Counted from the first letter of the stretch, positions 37,582 to 48,029 are shown. The stretch is DNA of 64,000 nucleotides from Pseudomonas abietaniphila (GCF_039697315.1 NZ_CP155619.1:5580001-5644000), one strand, 5' to 3'. The notes: a model not told the origin generated them from the sequence alone. Program-made: numbers and translations.

Positions 37582-38751
37582 ATGACCGCCGCCTGCCTGA
37601 TGAACACTTACAAACCGCTGCCCTTGAGCTTCGTCAGAGGTGAGGGCGCGCGACTTTGGGACGACAGCGGTCGCCAGTATCTGGACGCTGTGGCGGGCGT
37701 GGCGGTGACCAATGTCGGGCACAGTCACCCGTGGATCGTCTCGGCGATCAGCGAACAGGCCGGTTTGCTGCTGCATACCTCCAATCATTACCGCATCGAC
37801 TGGCAACAACGGCTCGCCGCGAAGCTCACACAGCTGTCCGGGCTGGAACAGGTGTTTTTCAACAACTCGGGCGCTGAAGCTAATGAGACGGCGCTCAAGC
37901 TGGCTCGTTTGTACGGCTGGGCAAAAGGGATCGAGCAACCGCTGGTGCTGGTGATGGAAAACGCCTTTCATGGGCGCACGCTGGGTACTTTGTCGGCCAG
38001 CGACAATGGCGCAGTGCGCCTGGGGTATCAGCCGATGTCCGGGGAGTTCGTCAAAGTGCCGTTCGGCGACATGGACGCGATCAGACAGGCTGCACGGACT
38101 TACGGCGATCGCATCGTCGCGGTGCTGCTCGAGCCGGTTCAAGGCGAGGGCGGCGTCACGCTGCCGCCGCCGGGTTATTTGAAAGCCGTGCGGGCTCACT
38201 GCAGCCAGAACGGCTGGCTGATGATCCTCGATGAAATCCAGACCGGCATCGGCCGCACCGGGCACTGGTTTGCGTTTCAGCACGAAGGCATCGTGCCGGA
38301 CGTCATGACCCTGGCCAAGGCGCTGGGCAACGGCATCCCGATCGGCGCCTGCCTGGCGTCCGCCGCGGTGGCGAGATTGTTCACGCCGGGCAGTCATGGC
38401 AGCACGTTCGGCGGCAATCCGCTGGCATGCCGGGTGGGCTGCACGGTGCTGGATATCGTCGAACAGCAAGGTCTGTTGAACAATGCGGCAGGTCAGGGCG
38501 AACGGCTCCTGACACGTTTGCGTGAGGTGCTGGCCGGGCATCCCGATGTGTTGCACATTCGCGGGCTGGGTTTGATGGTCGGCATCGAGCTGACCCGACC
38601 CATTCGTGACCTGTGCCTGACCGCCGCCCAGGACCACGGTGTGCTGATCAACGTCACGCGCGGACACACCATCCGGCTGTTGCCGCCGTTGATCATTGAT
38701 GAAGGGGATGTGGAGCGGATCGTCAGCGGCGTAGTGGGGGCGTTGGGATAG
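37582..38751 (+). CDS. Class III aminotransferase, acetylornithine transaminase type
   Basis: A 389-residue PLP enzyme of the ArgD group. The cofactor phosphate region is [16 protein letters not shown], with [20 protein letters not shown] (Asp to the pyridine nitrogen), Schiff-base Lys246 ([14 protein letters not shown]) and [14 protein letters not shown]. It probably exchanges amino groups between acetyl- or succinylornithine and 2-oxoglutarate, but related paralogues accept other omega-amines. The start at 37582 is 8 bp from GGAG; the earlier ATG at 37576 is too close to it. It sits divergently from the LysR gene. Confidence 0.88.
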   Translation: MTAACLMNTYKPLPLSFVRGEGARLWDDSGRQYLDAVAGVAVTNVGHSHPWIVSAISEQAGLLLHTSNHYRIDWQQRLAAKLTQLSGLEQVFFNNSGAEANETALKLARLYGWAKGIEQPLVLVMENAFHGRTLGTLSASDNGAVRLGYQPMSGEFVKVPFGDMDAIRQAARTYGDRIVAVLLEPVQGEGGVTLPPPGYLKAVRAHCSQNGWLMILDEIQTGIGRTGHWFAFQHEGIVPDVMTLAKALGNGIPIGACLASAAVARLFTPGSHGSTFGGNPLACRVGCTVLDIVEQQGLLNNAAGQGERLLTRLREVLAGHPDVLHIRGLGLMVGIELTRPIRDLCLTAAQDHGVLINVTRGHTIRLLPPLIIDEGDVERIVSGVVGALG

Positions 38752-38858
38752 TCGACGGGCTGCGCCTGGCTGGATGCCGTGGAAGCCTGGCTAACACACC
38801 GGGTCCCACGGCCCTGCGCCGGCTCAAAAACAGTGACTGAGTGGCGTTGGAAGAGCGG

Positions 38859-40094
38859 CTACTTCGCGGACAAGTTCATGATCATTGCCACCGTCAAGTA
38901 CAGCCTGGGTGCGATGCTCGACAGGTCGGCGTATTCGTCGTCGGCGTGCAATCCGGCGCCGACCACGCCCATGGTTTCCAGCACGGCAGGCTTCTGGCTG
39001 TCAGGCACGTACGCGTATCCGGCGTCGGTGCCGAAACGCATGGCGATCGGTTCGAGGGTGCGGCCGATCTTGCCGTACAGCGTCTGGGCGGTTTTCGCGA
39101 GGCCTTCCGACGCGGGGTTCTTCACCAGCGGTGGGCGACCTTTGTCGAGGCGAAAACTCACTTCCGTTCCGTCGATCAGCTTGTTCTGCACGATGCGTTG
39201 ACCGTCAGCCAGCACGCGGTCCGACTCGCTCAGGTCCGAATAGCGCATGTCGCCTTCGGCCGCTGCGCTGGAAGGGATGATGTTGCGCTTCTCGCCGCCC
39301 TTGATCAGCGTCCAGTTCACCGTCGTGCCTTTGGCCTGATCGCCAAGATCTTTAAGTTGAACCAGTTGATGGGCCAGTTCCATCGCCGCGTTGCGCCCGG
39401 CTTCAGGCGCGGAGCCTGCATGCGAGGACTTGCCTTTCACGTCCACGAACACTCCGTTGATGCCGTTGGTGGCGACGGTGACGGCGTCTTTGTCGGGCGG
39501 TTCGTACGAGAACACGTAGTCATGTTTTTTCGCCAGATCGGCGATGATTTTCTTCGAGCCCGACGAGCCTGTTTCTTCGTCCGGGTTGAACAACACGGTG
39601 ATGGTGCCGAAGTCCTTGAACTTCTGATCCTGCAGCAGCTTGAGCGAGTGCAGCACCATGGCCACGCCGCCTTTCGCGTCGGCCACACCGGGGCCGTAGG
39701 CGTGCTGACCATCAACGCGGAACGGCCGTTTCGCCGCAGTGCCGGGTCCGAACACGGTGTCGTAGTGAATCATCAGCAAAAAGGTTTTAGTCCCGTTGCC
39801 CTTGATCGTGCCGACGATGTTGTCGCCTGCCGAGGGCGTGGCCGGTGTGGTTTCGACGGTCGCCCCCAGTGCCTTGAGCCGTTCGACCAGCACCGCGCTG
39901 ACCGTCTTCAGTCCTGCGGCTTGTCCTGTGCCAGTGTCGATGTCCACCAGTTGTTTGACGGTTGCAAGGTAAGGGGTCTGTTCGGCTTCGGCTTTTTTGA
40001 GCAGTTGATCGGGCGGCAGGTCGGCGGCGAACGCCAGTGAGCAGAGCAGAGAGGCGGCGACCGCGGTCGCCAGAGAGGTACGTCGAACGAGCAT
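38859..40094 (-). CDS. M20 metallopeptidase, glutamate carboxypeptidase-like
   Basis: A 411-residue secreted enzyme with signal peptide MLVRRTSLATAVAASLLCSLAFA. Di-zinc ligands are visible in MIHYDTVFGPG, GPGVADAKGGVAM, FNPDEETGSSG and GLHADDEYAD. The lid domain has GKSSHAGSAPEAGRNA. The sequence is close in pattern to Pseudomonas carboxypeptidase G2, which removes C-terminal glutamate from folates. The true substrate may be other N-acyl-glutamates. The start at 40094 has GAGGGA upstream. Confidence 0.88.
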   Translation of the reverse strand: MLVRRTSLATAVAASLLCSLAFAADLPPDQLLKKAEAEQTPYLATVKQLVDIDTGTGQAAGLKTVSAVLVERLKALGATVETTPATPSAGDNIVGTIKGNGTKTFLLMIHYDTVFGPGTAAKRPFRVDGQHAYGPGVADAKGGVAMVLHSLKLLQDQKFKDFGTITVLFNPDEETGSSGSKKIIADLAKKHDYVFSYEPPDKDAVTVATNGINGVFVDVKGKSSHAGSAPEAGRNAAMELAHQLVQLKDLGDQAKGTTVNWTLIKGGEKRNIIPSSAAAEGDMRYSDLSESDRVLADGQRIVQNKLIDGTEVSFRLDKGRPPLVKNPASEGLAKTAQTLYGKIGRTLEPIAMRFGTDAGYAYVPDSQKPAVLETMGVVGAGLHADDEYADLSSIAPRLYLTVAMIMNLSAK

Positions 40095-40204
40095 GCTGGA
40101 TCCCTCAGATGGTGTGCGAGTCATCTTCTGATACCTGAGCGGCCCGGCTCGTTCCCTGATGTCTGCAGACAGGCTCGCGTCATCGCTGACGCGAACCTTC
40201 CAGG

Positions 40205-41158
40205 TCAAGGCTGAAGCGAGGGCACAACCTGGGCGGGCGCCCCGGCAACCTGCTGCAACGCAGGCCGAAGCGCCGAGTCTTCCAGCTTCACGGGGGCCGA
40301 CCTGACGGCGCCATCAAGGCTGCGGTAGCGCACGTACGTGTCGCTTGAGGACAGCACTTGACCTCGCTCCACATGGCGTTGGCCATTGATCACGTAACGA
40401 ATGGTCTGTTCGCGTCCCGCGTTGCCTTGTGCCTGCAGGTCCTGAGCCAGGACTTTCATCGACTCATCGATACTGGCGTTCAGCACCGTGGTCACGTTCG
40501 CCAGATCGAGCTGGCCGTCGTCGATGCACGACGTTCCACATCGCCGGAACGACTGGCTGAAGACCTCAATACGCGCGTGATAGAGCGCCGAGCCGGCGAT
40601 GTCCTGAAGCTCGACTTCGTTGAGCAGACTGAAGCTGCCACGGTCGGGCGCCAAAACGATGCTGGGGCGAACCACGAGCCGGCCGGCGATCGAATTCTGC
40701 GCTTGCTTGAGACCCGCTTCAGCGCTCGCTTGCCGGTAACGCTGCTGCAACTGGTTATCGAGGGGATTACCCGCCAGCAACGATGCCATTGGCTTGGCGT
40801 CTTTTTCGGCTTCACTGCGGGCGTTGCTCTCAAGCGCGCCACTGCCCATTTGCGAGTGAAGCGCGCCCAGCACCAGGAGTCCGGCAAGTCCCGCACCGTG
40901 CGCCGCATTGGCAGCGTTCTGGCTGGTCTGCTGGGCGGCCATCGCGGTCTTGGCGTCAATCACCATCGAGGCGGTGACGAAGTCCTTCGCCGGCATCTGC
41001 ACGTCAACCTGCAGCCCGTGATCGTTGATGTAACGCATCGCAGCAGGGTCGTTGAAGCTTCGTGATGGCGCCGGGGACTGGGCGCAACCGCCCAGCATCA
41101 GCCCGAGTGCCGCCCCTATGCCAATGTGCAGGCCTGTCCTTAGGCTCAAGCGCTTCAT
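40205..41158 (-). CDS. Putative lipoprotein of unknown function
   Basis: A 317-residue protein with a lipobox (AALGLMLGGCAQSP, Cys25). The mature part has an alanine-rich helical stretch (about 70-100) and a glutamine-rich region (about 134-150), then a beta-rich C-terminal half with a CGTSC motif. It has no enzymatic signature. It overlaps the following (upstream) lipoprotein gene by ATGA, so the two form an operon and may form a complex. Confidence 0.72.
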   Translation of the reverse strand: MKRLSLRTGLHIGIGAALGLMLGGCAQSPAPSRSFNDPAAMRYINDHGLQVDVQMPAKDFVTASMVIDAKTAMAAQQTSQNAANAAHGAGLAGLLVLGALHSQMGSGALESNARSEAEKDAKPMASLLAGNPLDNQLQQRYRQASAEAGLKQAQNSIAGRLVVRPSIVLAPDRGSFSLLNEVELQDIAGSALYHARIEVFSQSFRRCGTSCIDDGQLDLANVTTVLNASIDESMKVLAQDLQAQGNAGREQTIRYVINGQRHVERGQVLSSSDTYVRYRSLDGAVRSAPVKLEDSALRPALQQVAGAPAQVVPSLQP

Positions 41159-41856
41159 TTATTGAACGCAGACAGGATTTGTTGACGGCTGCCATCCAGC
41201 GCCTGGTAGAAGGCATTGGACAGGTTGCTGTAACCCGGCTGGTCCCATTCACCCTGCGCAGGCTGCACCACGACAAACGGCTTGTACCACACCAGTCGGC
41301 TGTCCTTCGGATCGACCAGCATGCCAATCCCGCCGACTTGAGGGGTAGGAACGCTGGTCGGCACGACGCTGTAGTAACTGCGGAATGCACCGGTGGTGGT
41401 ATAGGAAATCAACAGAACGCGGTCTACGCCGTATTTGCTTTTCAGGTCACTGATGTTGCGCGCCAGGTAGCCTTCGCGCTTTTCTGTTTCTTTGAATTTT
41501 GTCAGGTCGATCGCATCGGGAATGCGCTTGGCGTTGAGGCCTTTGGCTTTCAGGCTGGCGACCACTTCATCCGGCAGGCTTTCAAGGTCGTGCAATTCCC
41601 AGGCGCTGACCTGATCGCTGAGCTTGCTGTTCACGCCTTTGTTGATCGCCAGATCCAGCAGCCCCTGATTGCCGGTCAATGCCAGTTGTGGCGCTGGCAG
41701 CGGGCTCAAGGCGACGCCGATGATGGGGTCCTTGTCATTCCAGAATTGGGCGTCGAGGTCGATGGGTTTCTGGACGAAGCTGGAGCAGCCGGTCAGAACG
41801 GCGGAAGCGGACAGCAAAACGAAGACAAGGCTGTAGCGGATGAGGCGAGCGATCAT
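41155..41856 (-). CDS. Putative lipoprotein of unknown function
   Basis: A 233-residue protein with lipobox SAVLTGCSSF (Cys24). The mature part contains a central DLKSKYGVDRVLLISYTTTGAFRSYYSVVPTS segment suggesting a mixed alpha/beta fold like those of some envelope-assembly lipoproteins. No catalytic motif is visible. It is the first gene of a two-gene unit with the lipoprotein at 40205. Confidence 0.72.
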   Translation of the reverse strand: MIARLIRYSLVFVLLSASAVLTGCSSFVQKPIDLDAQFWNDKDPIIGVALSPLPAPQLALTGNQGLLDLAINKGVNSKLSDQVSAWELHDLESLPDEVVASLKAKGLNAKRIPDAIDLTKFKETEKREGYLARNISDLKSKYGVDRVLLISYTTTGAFRSYYSVVPTSVPTPQVGGIGMLVDPKDSRLVWYKPFVVVQPAQGEWDQPGYSNLSNAFYQALDGSRQQILSAFNK

Positions 41857-42073
41857 GGGCAAATCCCTTTGAGTGGGTCGAACTTTCTGATGTCATGATG
41901 ATGGCGTATTGCGGGTGGCATAGTGCCATAACTTGTGATTATTTGGCGCCAATTTTTTGATGAGCGGTCGTCCGTACCCATCCTGCGAACGAGACGACAG
42001 TGGTGTGACGGGCTTTCATACGCCGATGGCCGTAGAATCCTGCCTCTGAAATTGGGTTTTTGAGGTTGCAGAG

Positions 42074-44437
42074 GTGGAATTACAGCAGGGCTTCGTCCTG
42101 ACTCGGCATTGGCGCGACACCGACGCGGGGACGGAGGTCGAATTCTGGCTGGCAACCGATCGCGGGCCCAGGCGCCTGCGGTTGCAGCCGCAGATCTCCA
42201 CCGCCTTCATTCCCGAACAGCACCGCGAGCGTGCCGAAGCGGTGCTGCGCAACGAGAAGGGCGTCGAACTCAGGCCGCTGGAACTGTGCGATTTTCGCCA
42301 TCGTCCCGTTCTGGGGTTGTACACCCGCCAGCATCGCCAACTGATGAACCTGGAAAAAGACCTGCGCCGTGCCAGCGTCGACGTCTACGAAGCCGATGTG
42401 CGTCCGCCCGAGCGTTACTTGATGGAACGCTTCATCACCGCGCCGGTGCAGTTCAGTGGCACACCGGACGCTCAGGGCGTGCTGCTCGACGCGCAGATGA
42501 GACCGGCCCCGGACTACCGACCGACGTTGAGGCTCGTGTCGCTGGACATCGAGACCACCGAGCGTGGCGAGCTGTATTCCATCGCGCTGGAAGGCTGCGG
42601 TGAGCGTCAGGTGTACATGCTCGGGCCGGCCAATGGCGATGTCTCTCAGGTCGATTTCAAGTTCGATTACTGCGACAGCCGCGAAGGGTTGCTGGAAAAA
42701 CTCAATGAATGGCTGGCGCTGCACGATCCCGACGCGATCATTGGCTGGAACGTGGTGCAGTTCGACCTGCGCGTGCTGCACGAGCACGCCCGGCGCCTGA
42801 ATGTACCGTTGCGCCTGGGGCGCGACGGTGAGGCCATGGGCTGGCGCGAGCATGGGGCGCGCAACAACCACTATTTTGCCTCGGCGGCGGGGCGTTTGAT
42901 CATCGACGGTATCGAGGCGCTGCGGTCGGCAACCTGGAGTTTCCCCTCGTTCAGTCTGGAGAATGTCGCGCAGACGCTGCTGGGCGAAGGCAAGGCGATC
43001 AACAATCCGTACCAGCGCATGGACGAGATCAACCGCATGTTCGCCGAGGACAAGCCGTCGCTGGCGCGTTACAACCTCAAGGACTGCGAACTGGTCACGC
43101 GGATTTTCGAGAAAACCGAGCTGCTGACGTTTCTCCTGGAGCGCGCCACGGTGACCGGATTGCCCGCCGACCGCAGCGGAGGTTCGGTCGCGGCATTCGA
43201 GCATTTGTACATGCCCTTGATGCATCGCCAGGGGTTCGTCGCGCCGAATCTGGGCGAGCGGATGCCGGAGGCCAGTCCCGGTGGTTTTGTCATGGATTCG
43301 CGCCCCGGTCTGTACGAGTCGGTGCTGGTGCTGGACTACAAAAGTCTGTATCCGTCGATCATCCGCAGCTTTCTTATCGATCCGGTGGGCTTGATTGAAG
43401 GCCTCAAACATCCGGATGACAGTGACTCGGTTGAGGGCTTTCGCGGCGCGCGGTTCTCGCGCACCCGGCACTGTCTGCCGTCGATCGTTTCACGGGTAGC
43501 CGAAGGTCGCGAAGCGGCTAAACGCGAGCGCAACGCACCGCTTTCGCAAGCGTTGAAAATCATCATGAACGCGTTCTACGGGGTGCTCGGCTCCAGTGGC
43601 TGTCGCTTCTTCGACACCCGTCTGGCCTCGTCGATCACCCTGCGCGGGCATCAGATCATGCGTCAGACTCGCCAGCTCATCGAAGCGCAGGGTTACGAGG
43701 TTATTTACGGCGACACGGACTCCACGTTCGTCTGGCTCAAACGTCCCCACGGCCAGGAAGAAGCGGCGCAGATCGGCAAGGCGCTGGTCAAGGGCGTGAA
43801 CGACTGGTGGCGCGAGCATCTGCGTGACGTCTATCAGCTGGAAAGCGCGCTGGAGCTGCAATTCGAAACCCACTTCAAACGCTTCCTCATGCCTACCATA
43901 CGAGGGGCCGAGGAGGGCAGCAAAAAGCGCTATGCCGGCCTCGTCACACGGTCCAACGGCGAGGACGAAATGGTCTACAAAGGCCTGGAAACCGTGCGCA
44001 CCGACTGGTCGCCCCTGGCGCAGGCCTTCCAGCAGGAGCTGTATCTGCGCATCTTCAACCGGCGTCCCTATCAGGATTACGTGCGCGACTACGTGCGTCG
44101 GACGCTCGCGGGGGAACTGGACGATCAACTGATCTACCGCAAACGCCTTCGCCGCCCGCTGGACGACTACGAACGCAACGTGCCGCCCCACGTGCGCGCC
44201 GCGCGAATCGCTGACGCGTACAACCACGAGCATGGCCGGCCTCTGCAATACCAGAATCGCGGGTGGATCAGCTACGTGATCAGCGTCGCAGGCCCCGAAC
44301 CCCTGGAAGTGCGCAGCGCACCGATCGACTACGACCACTACATTACCCGGCAACTGCAACCGATTGCCGACGCGATCCTGCCGTTCGTGGACGACGATTT
44401 CGAAACGCTGATCGGTGGGCAGATGGGGTTGTTTTGA
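42074..44437 (+). CDS. polB: DNA polymerase II (family B)
   Basis: A 787-residue family-B polymerase used in repair and restart. The 3'-5' exonuclease motifs are present: Exo [12 protein letters not shown], Exo II around [12 protein letters not shown], and Exo [12 protein letters not shown]. Polymerase motifs are [23 protein letters not shown] and [10 protein letters not shown]. It starts with GTG (42074) behind a TGAGGT. E. coli polB is SOS-induced, but I see no convincing LexA box upstream here. Confidence 0.95.
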   Translation: MELQQGFVLTRHWRDTDAGTEVEFWLATDRGPRRLRLQPQISTAFIPEQHRERAEAVLRNEKGVELRPLELCDFRHRPVLGLYTRQHRQLMNLEKDLRRASVDVYEADVRPPERYLMERFITAPVQFSGTPDAQGVLLDAQMRPAPDYRPTLRLVSLDIETTERGELYSIALEGCGERQVYMLGPANGDVSQVDFKFDYCDSREGLLEKLNEWLALHDPDAIIGWNVVQFDLRVLHEHARRLNVPLRLGRDGEAMGWREHGARNNHYFASAAGRLIIDGIEALRSATWSFPSFSLENVAQTLLGEGKAINNPYQRMDEINRMFAEDKPSLARYNLKDCELVTRIFEKTELLTFLLERATVTGLPADRSGGSVAAFEHLYMPLMHRQGFVAPNLGERMPEASPGGFVMDSRPGLYESVLVLDYKSLYPSIIRSFLIDPVGLIEGLKHPDDSDSVEGFRGARFSRTRHCLPSIVSRVAEGREAAKRERNAPLSQALKIIMNAFYGVLGSSGCRFFDTRLASSITLRGHQIMRQTRQLIEAQGYEVIYGDTDSTFVWLKRPHGQEEAAQIGKALVKGVNDWWREHLRDVYQLESALELQFETHFKRFLMPTIRGAEEGSKKRYAGLVTRSNGEDEMVYKGLETVRTDWSPLAQAFQQELYLRIFNRRPYQDYVRDYVRRTLAGELDDQLIYRKRLRRPLDDYERNVPPHVRAARIADAYNHEHGRPLQYQNRGWISYVISVAGPEPLEVRSAPIDYDHYITRQLQPIADAILPFVDDDFETLIGGQMGLF

Positions 44438-44457
44438 AGTGGGTGACCTCCCGGGGG

Positions 44458-44484
44458 CTTTCGCGAGCAAGCTCGCTCCCACAG
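44458..44484. repeat. Solitary REP half-element
   Basis: The sequence CGCGAGCAAGCTCGCTCCCA within these bases is a single GTGGGAGC-type REP with no matching left half. Confidence 0.75.
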
Positions 44485-44522
44485 ATTCTGGGACTGCCAC
44501 GGCATCTGGGTCTGCCCGCTAC

Positions 44523-44633
44523 CTGTAGGAGACGTCGGAGGTTACGACGGCAGCGAATGCGGTGTGTCAGTCAACGGTGATGTCACTGGTCCACCGCCTT
44601 CGCCACTGTCGTAACCTCCAGCAGCTCCCACAG
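44523..44633. repeat. REPIN array, unit 1
   Basis: A 111-bp unit. Outer ends are CTGTAGGAG and CTCCCACAG, and inner arms GGAGGTTACGACGGCAG / CACTGTCGTAACCTCC. It shares its length and most positions with units 2 and 3. Confidence 0.92.
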
Positions 44634-44714
44634 GTCTTACGGCAGCTACAGGTTCTGGGTCTGCCCGGTTGAGAGGTCTTGAGGCAGCAACAGATTCTGT
44701 GGTCTACCCGCTCC

Positions 44715-44825
44715 CTGTAGGAGACGTCGGAGGTTACGACGGCAGCGAATGCGGTGGGTCAGTCACCGTTAATGTCACTGGTCCACCGCATTCGCCACTG
44801 TCGTAACCTCCAGCAGCTCCCACAG
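44715..44825. repeat. REPIN array, unit 2
   Basis: A 111-bp unit almost identical to unit 1 and starting 192 bp after it. Confidence 0.92.
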
Positions 44826-44863
44826 GTTGTGTGGTGGCCACGACCTCTGGGTCTACCCGGTCC

Positions 44864-44974
44864 ATGTAGGAGACGTCGGAGGTTACGACGACAACGAATG
44901 CTGTGGGTCAGACACCGTTGATGTCACTGCCGCATCGCATTCGCCACTGCCGTAACCTCCAGCAGCTCCCACAG
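44864..44974. repeat. REPIN array, unit 3
   Basis: A 111-bp unit starting 149 bp after unit 2, more diverged in its centre (GACGACAACG). Confidence 0.92.
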
Positions 44975-45010
44975 GTTCTGGGACTGCCACGACATCTGGG
45001 CTTACCCGGT

Positions 45011-45067
45011 CTAGGTGGGAGACGTCGGAGGTTACGACGGCAGCGAATGCTGTGTGTCAGTCACAGT
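45011..45067. repeat. REPIN array, truncated unit 4
   Basis: Only the left half of the unit remains, from TAGGTGGGAGACGTCGG to GTGTGTCAGTCACAG, beginning about 147 bp after unit 3. Its right half has been replaced by unrelated sequence near the TPR lipoprotein gene end. Confidence 0.85.
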
Positions 45068-45099
45068 TTTCATGGTTGATCCCACACGCGGCTTTGTGG

Positions 45100-45786
45100 T
45101 TAGGGGAGGGTGATCCTGTACTCGTCCAGCTTGGCCTTCTGCTCCGCCAGCACGTACTTCTTGTTGGCAATCTGCGAGAACTTCACAAAGTCGGCCTTGG
45201 CGTCGTCCTTGTCGCCCAGATGGTCGTAGGCGATCCCGCGTGCGTAGTAACCCCAGGCGTAGTCCGGTTGGCGCTGAAGGCCGGTGCTGAAAGCTTCGGC
45301 TGCTTCTCGGTATTGACCCAGGTCCGTGAGCGCAAGGCCCAGATGGTAGTAGGTCGGCATGTGGAAGCCAGAACCCTTGCCAGCTTCACCCAACCCGTTG
45401 TCGAGGTTGTACTGCACCAGCTCGAGGGCTTTTTTCGGGTTGCCGGCGCCACGGTACATGTAACTCAAATCCAGGTTGTCGCGTGGGTCGGGCTTGACCG
45501 CCAGCTGCATGGATTTTTCCTTGGCAGTCACGGCTTCGGGAAAGCGCTTCAGGTTGTTATAGGCATCAGCCTGTACCGCGTAGATCACGCTTTGCAGTGA
45601 GGTGGGAAGCGCATTTTTCTGCAGGCACAATTCACCTTCTTGCAGCACCAGCGTGTAATTTTCGGCTTTTGACGCTTGAAGCTGATTACGGCAGTGAGCC
45701 AGGTTGGCTTTCTGCGGGTTCTGCATCCCGGCACACCCGGTGAGGATGACGGAGCAGGCGATCAATGCGGGCCAGCGAGCAGTCAT
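45100..45786 (-). CDS. TPR-containing lipoprotein
   Basis: A 228-residue protein with lipobox CSVILTGCAGM (Cys19). Tetratricopeptide repeats are visible, for example YYHLGLALTDLGQYREAAEAFSTGLQRQPDYAWGYYARGIAYDHLGD. TPRs mediate protein contacts, so it is probably an outer-membrane-anchored scaffold. The start at 45786 (MTARWPALIACS) gives a standard lipoprotein signal. It follows the secreted-protein gene at 45801 by 14 bp in one operon. Confidence 0.78.
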   Translation of the reverse strand: MTARWPALIACSVILTGCAGMQNPQKANLAHCRNQLQASKAENYTLVLQEGELCLQKNALPTSLQSVIYAVQADAYNNLKRFPEAVTAKEKSMQLAVKPDPRDNLDLSYMYRGAGNPKKALELVQYNLDNGLGEAGKGSGFHMPTYYHLGLALTDLGQYREAAEAFSTGLQRQPDYAWGYYARGIAYDHLGDKDDAKADFVKFSQIANKKYVLAEQKAKLDEYRITLP

Positions 45787-45800
45787 GAAAAACATCCTTG

Positions 45801-46466
45801 TCAGTCCAGCAGGTGGGCGTTGAGGTCAGGGCGATAGACCTGCAACAGCGGCGCGGTCACGGTGCCTTGTAGCGAGCAGAACACGGTGGTGTGTCCGGCA
45901 AGCGGCGGTTTACTGTCACCTGTGTCAACCATCAGCACCCGGTCAACAAAACCAAATGGCGTGGCGACGCCGGGACCGGTCAGCCCCTGGGTGCGCCATT
46001 GGCCGATCGGGTCACCAACGCGGCGAATTTCTGCGCGGGTAATGGCTTTGCCCTGAGTCACGAAACGCGCGTTATCAACGATCAGCGGCTTGAGTTTTGC
46101 GGCAACTTCCTGCGGTGTGCCATCGGCCACGAACCCCCAGAACAGGAAGTTTCCGACGTCTTTAATGGTCTCGGCCTGGTTGTAGTAGCCGACCATGCGC
46201 ACGCCGTTGATGGTCAGGGGCGTTTCGAAGTGTTGGTACGTGCCGCCTTCCTGCAGCGGACTCATGATAGTCGGCGCCTTGACCGAGCCATAATCGCTCA
46301 GTCGCAGGGTGTCGGCAGGCAGTCGGGCGTCGCGCAGGCTTTCGAAGAAACGCGCATCACAACGTGAGAATTCAGTGAACAGTTGTTCAGGCGTGGTGAC
46401 GGTCTGGGCATGGGCCGTGGAGGCAACGGCGAGCAGGGCAACGCCGGTAAAAAGAGGGCGGAACAT
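45801..46466 (-). CDS. Secreted protein of unknown function
   Basis: A 221-residue protein with signal peptide MFRPLFTGVALLAVASTAHAQ. The mature part has two cysteines (FSRCDARFF, VFCSLQG) that could form a disulfide. It has no known motif. It is cotranscribed with the TPR lipoprotein. Confidence 0.7.
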   Translation of the reverse strand: MFRPLFTGVALLAVASTAHAQTVTTPEQLFTEFSRCDARFFESLRDARLPADTLRLSDYGSVKAPTIMSPLQEGGTYQHFETPLTINGVRMVGYYNQAETIKDVGNFLFWGFVADGTPQEVAAKLKPLIVDNARFVTQGKAITRAEIRRVGDPIGQWRTQGLTGPGVATPFGFVDRVLMVDTGDSKPPLAGHTTVFCSLQGTVTAPLLQVYRPDLNAHLLD

Positions 46467-46615
46467 TTAAATCATCCGTGACGGGGAAAAGGAGTCTGTC
46501 GGCCTCCGGGTCGCGAACTTTAACGAAAGAGGCTTGGCGAGAGGGGGCATGGTTGCAGAAACGCCCCGTTAAGAACCTCGATGGCGATCATCCAGATCGC
46601 CATCGAGGGTTTGCA

Positions 46616-47959
46616 TTATTTCGCGCCAGACAGCGCTGGCGACTTGTTCACCCGCTCTGCGGGCACCGTCAGAATCAACAGGCCGCCGACCACCAACACA
46701 ACGACCATCAACCACACGGCGGACTCGGTGTTGCCGCTCAGTTGTTTGGCGTAGCCCACCAGATACGGGCCAAGAAAACCGGCGAGGTTGGCGAAGGAGT
46801 TGATCAGTGCGATCCCGGCGGCGGCCGCCGCGCCTCCCAGGATGGCGGTTGGCAGGTTCCAGAACAGCGCCGGAATGGCGAGGATCCCCATATTGGCGAT
46901 GCACAGCGCGAAGATGCCCAGCGTCGGGTTGTGTTGCCAGACGATCGACAGGCTCAGACCGATTGCGCCCAGGGCGTACAACAGCATCAAGTGCAGGCGG
47001 CGCTCGCCGGTGCGGTCTGAATGACGGCTGACCAGAATCATGCTGACGACGGCAAAGAGGCTCGGCAGTGCCGACATCAGGCCGATGCTCAGGTCGTTCT
47101 TGACCCCCATGTTGTTGATCAGCGTCGGCATCCAGAAGCCCAGGCCGTACATGGCGAAAATGTCGCAAAAGAAAATCAGGCTCATGACCTGCACCAGCCG
47201 GTTGCCGAACAACACGCGCAAGGACATGTGGCTCTTCTGCTGCGACTCGGCGTCGATCAGCGTTTTCACATGGTGCCGCTCTTCAGGGGAAAGCCATTTC
47301 GCCGACTGCACGTTGTTGTCGAGCTTGGTCACCACCAACATCGCAATCAACACCGTCGGAATGGCTTCGATGATGAACAGCCATTTCCACGCCGCCAGCC
47401 CACCGACCCCTTGCATGGTTTGCAGGATAAGCCCCGAAATCGGCCCGCCGATGAACCCGGCCAGGGCGAGGGCGATGTAAAACACGCCCATGATCCGACC
47501 GCGTCGTTGCGACGGAAACCACAGGGTCAGGTAATAGATAACCCCGGGAATGAAGCCCGCTTCGGCAACCCCCAGCAGAAAGCGCACCAGATAAAACTGC
47601 CACGGCGAACTGACGAACATCGTCAGCGCGGAAATAATGCCCCAGGTCGCCATGATCCGCGCGATCCACAGGCGCGCGCCCACCTTGTGCAAAATCACAC
47701 TGCTCGGCACTTCGAACAGGAAGTAACCGAGAAAGAACACGCCTGCGCCAAACCCGTATACCGCGTCGCTGAAGCCCAGTTCCTGAGCCATGTGCAGCTT
47801 GGCGAAGCCGACGTTGACCCGATCGATTGACGCAGCCAGATACCCCAGCATCAGGATGGGCAAAAGGCGCCAGGCGATCTTGCGAAAGAGGGTGTCTTCG
47901 TAAGTGGCAGCACCTGCCACTGTCCCCGCTGACGGGGATGCGCTGTGTGTGGTGTTCAT
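46616..47959 (-). CDS. MFS transporter, anion:cation symporter family
   Basis: A 447-residue major-facilitator with twelve predicted helices. The family signature ASIDRVNVGFAKLHMAQELGFSDAVYGFGAGVFFLGYFLFEVPS matches the ACS group (phthalate, tartrate, glucarate and similar anion transporters). A cytosolic loop between helices 6 and 7 is at about 215-260. It lies 70 bp after the amidohydrolase-2 gene in the same direction and probably imports the acidic substrate of the locus. Confidence 0.9.
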   Translation of the reverse strand: MNTTHSASPSAGTVAGAATYEDTLFRKIAWRLLPILMLGYLAASIDRVNVGFAKLHMAQELGFSDAVYGFGAGVFFLGYFLFEVPSSVILHKVGARLWIARIMATWGIISALTMFVSSPWQFYLVRFLLGVAEAGFIPGVIYYLTLWFPSQRRGRIMGVFYIALALAGFIGGPISGLILQTMQGVGGLAAWKWLFIIEAIPTVLIAMLVVTKLDNNVQSAKWLSPEERHHVKTLIDAESQQKSHMSLRVLFGNRLVQVMSLIFFCDIFAMYGLGFWMPTLINNMGVKNDLSIGLMSALPSLFAVVSMILVSRHSDRTGERRLHLMLLYALGAIGLSLSIVWQHNPTLGIFALCIANMGILAIPALFWNLPTAILGGAAAAAGIALINSFANLAGFLGPYLVGYAKQLSGNTESAVWLMVVVLVVGGLLILTVPAERVNKSPALSGAK

Positions 47960-48029
47960 GTTCTGGCCTTTTTCTTGGAGTTATCGGGTGCAGAGCGTTA
48001 ACGGGGTTAAACGGTGATCCGTGAAGGCA

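Larger units (their letters stand above)
44438..45099. other. Gene-free REPIN array region
   Basis: This is filled by one solitary REP half (44458-44484), three 111-bp REPINs and a truncated fourth. Nothing gene-like is seen. Confidence 0.8.

Noticed and set aside
42000..42073. LexA box before polB
   Set aside because: No CTG-N10-CAG-like sequence with the right core was seen in the promoter region.
44523..45067. Possible CRISPR array
   Set aside because: The repeats are 111-bp palindromic REPINs with related, not unique, spacers and no cas gene nearby.
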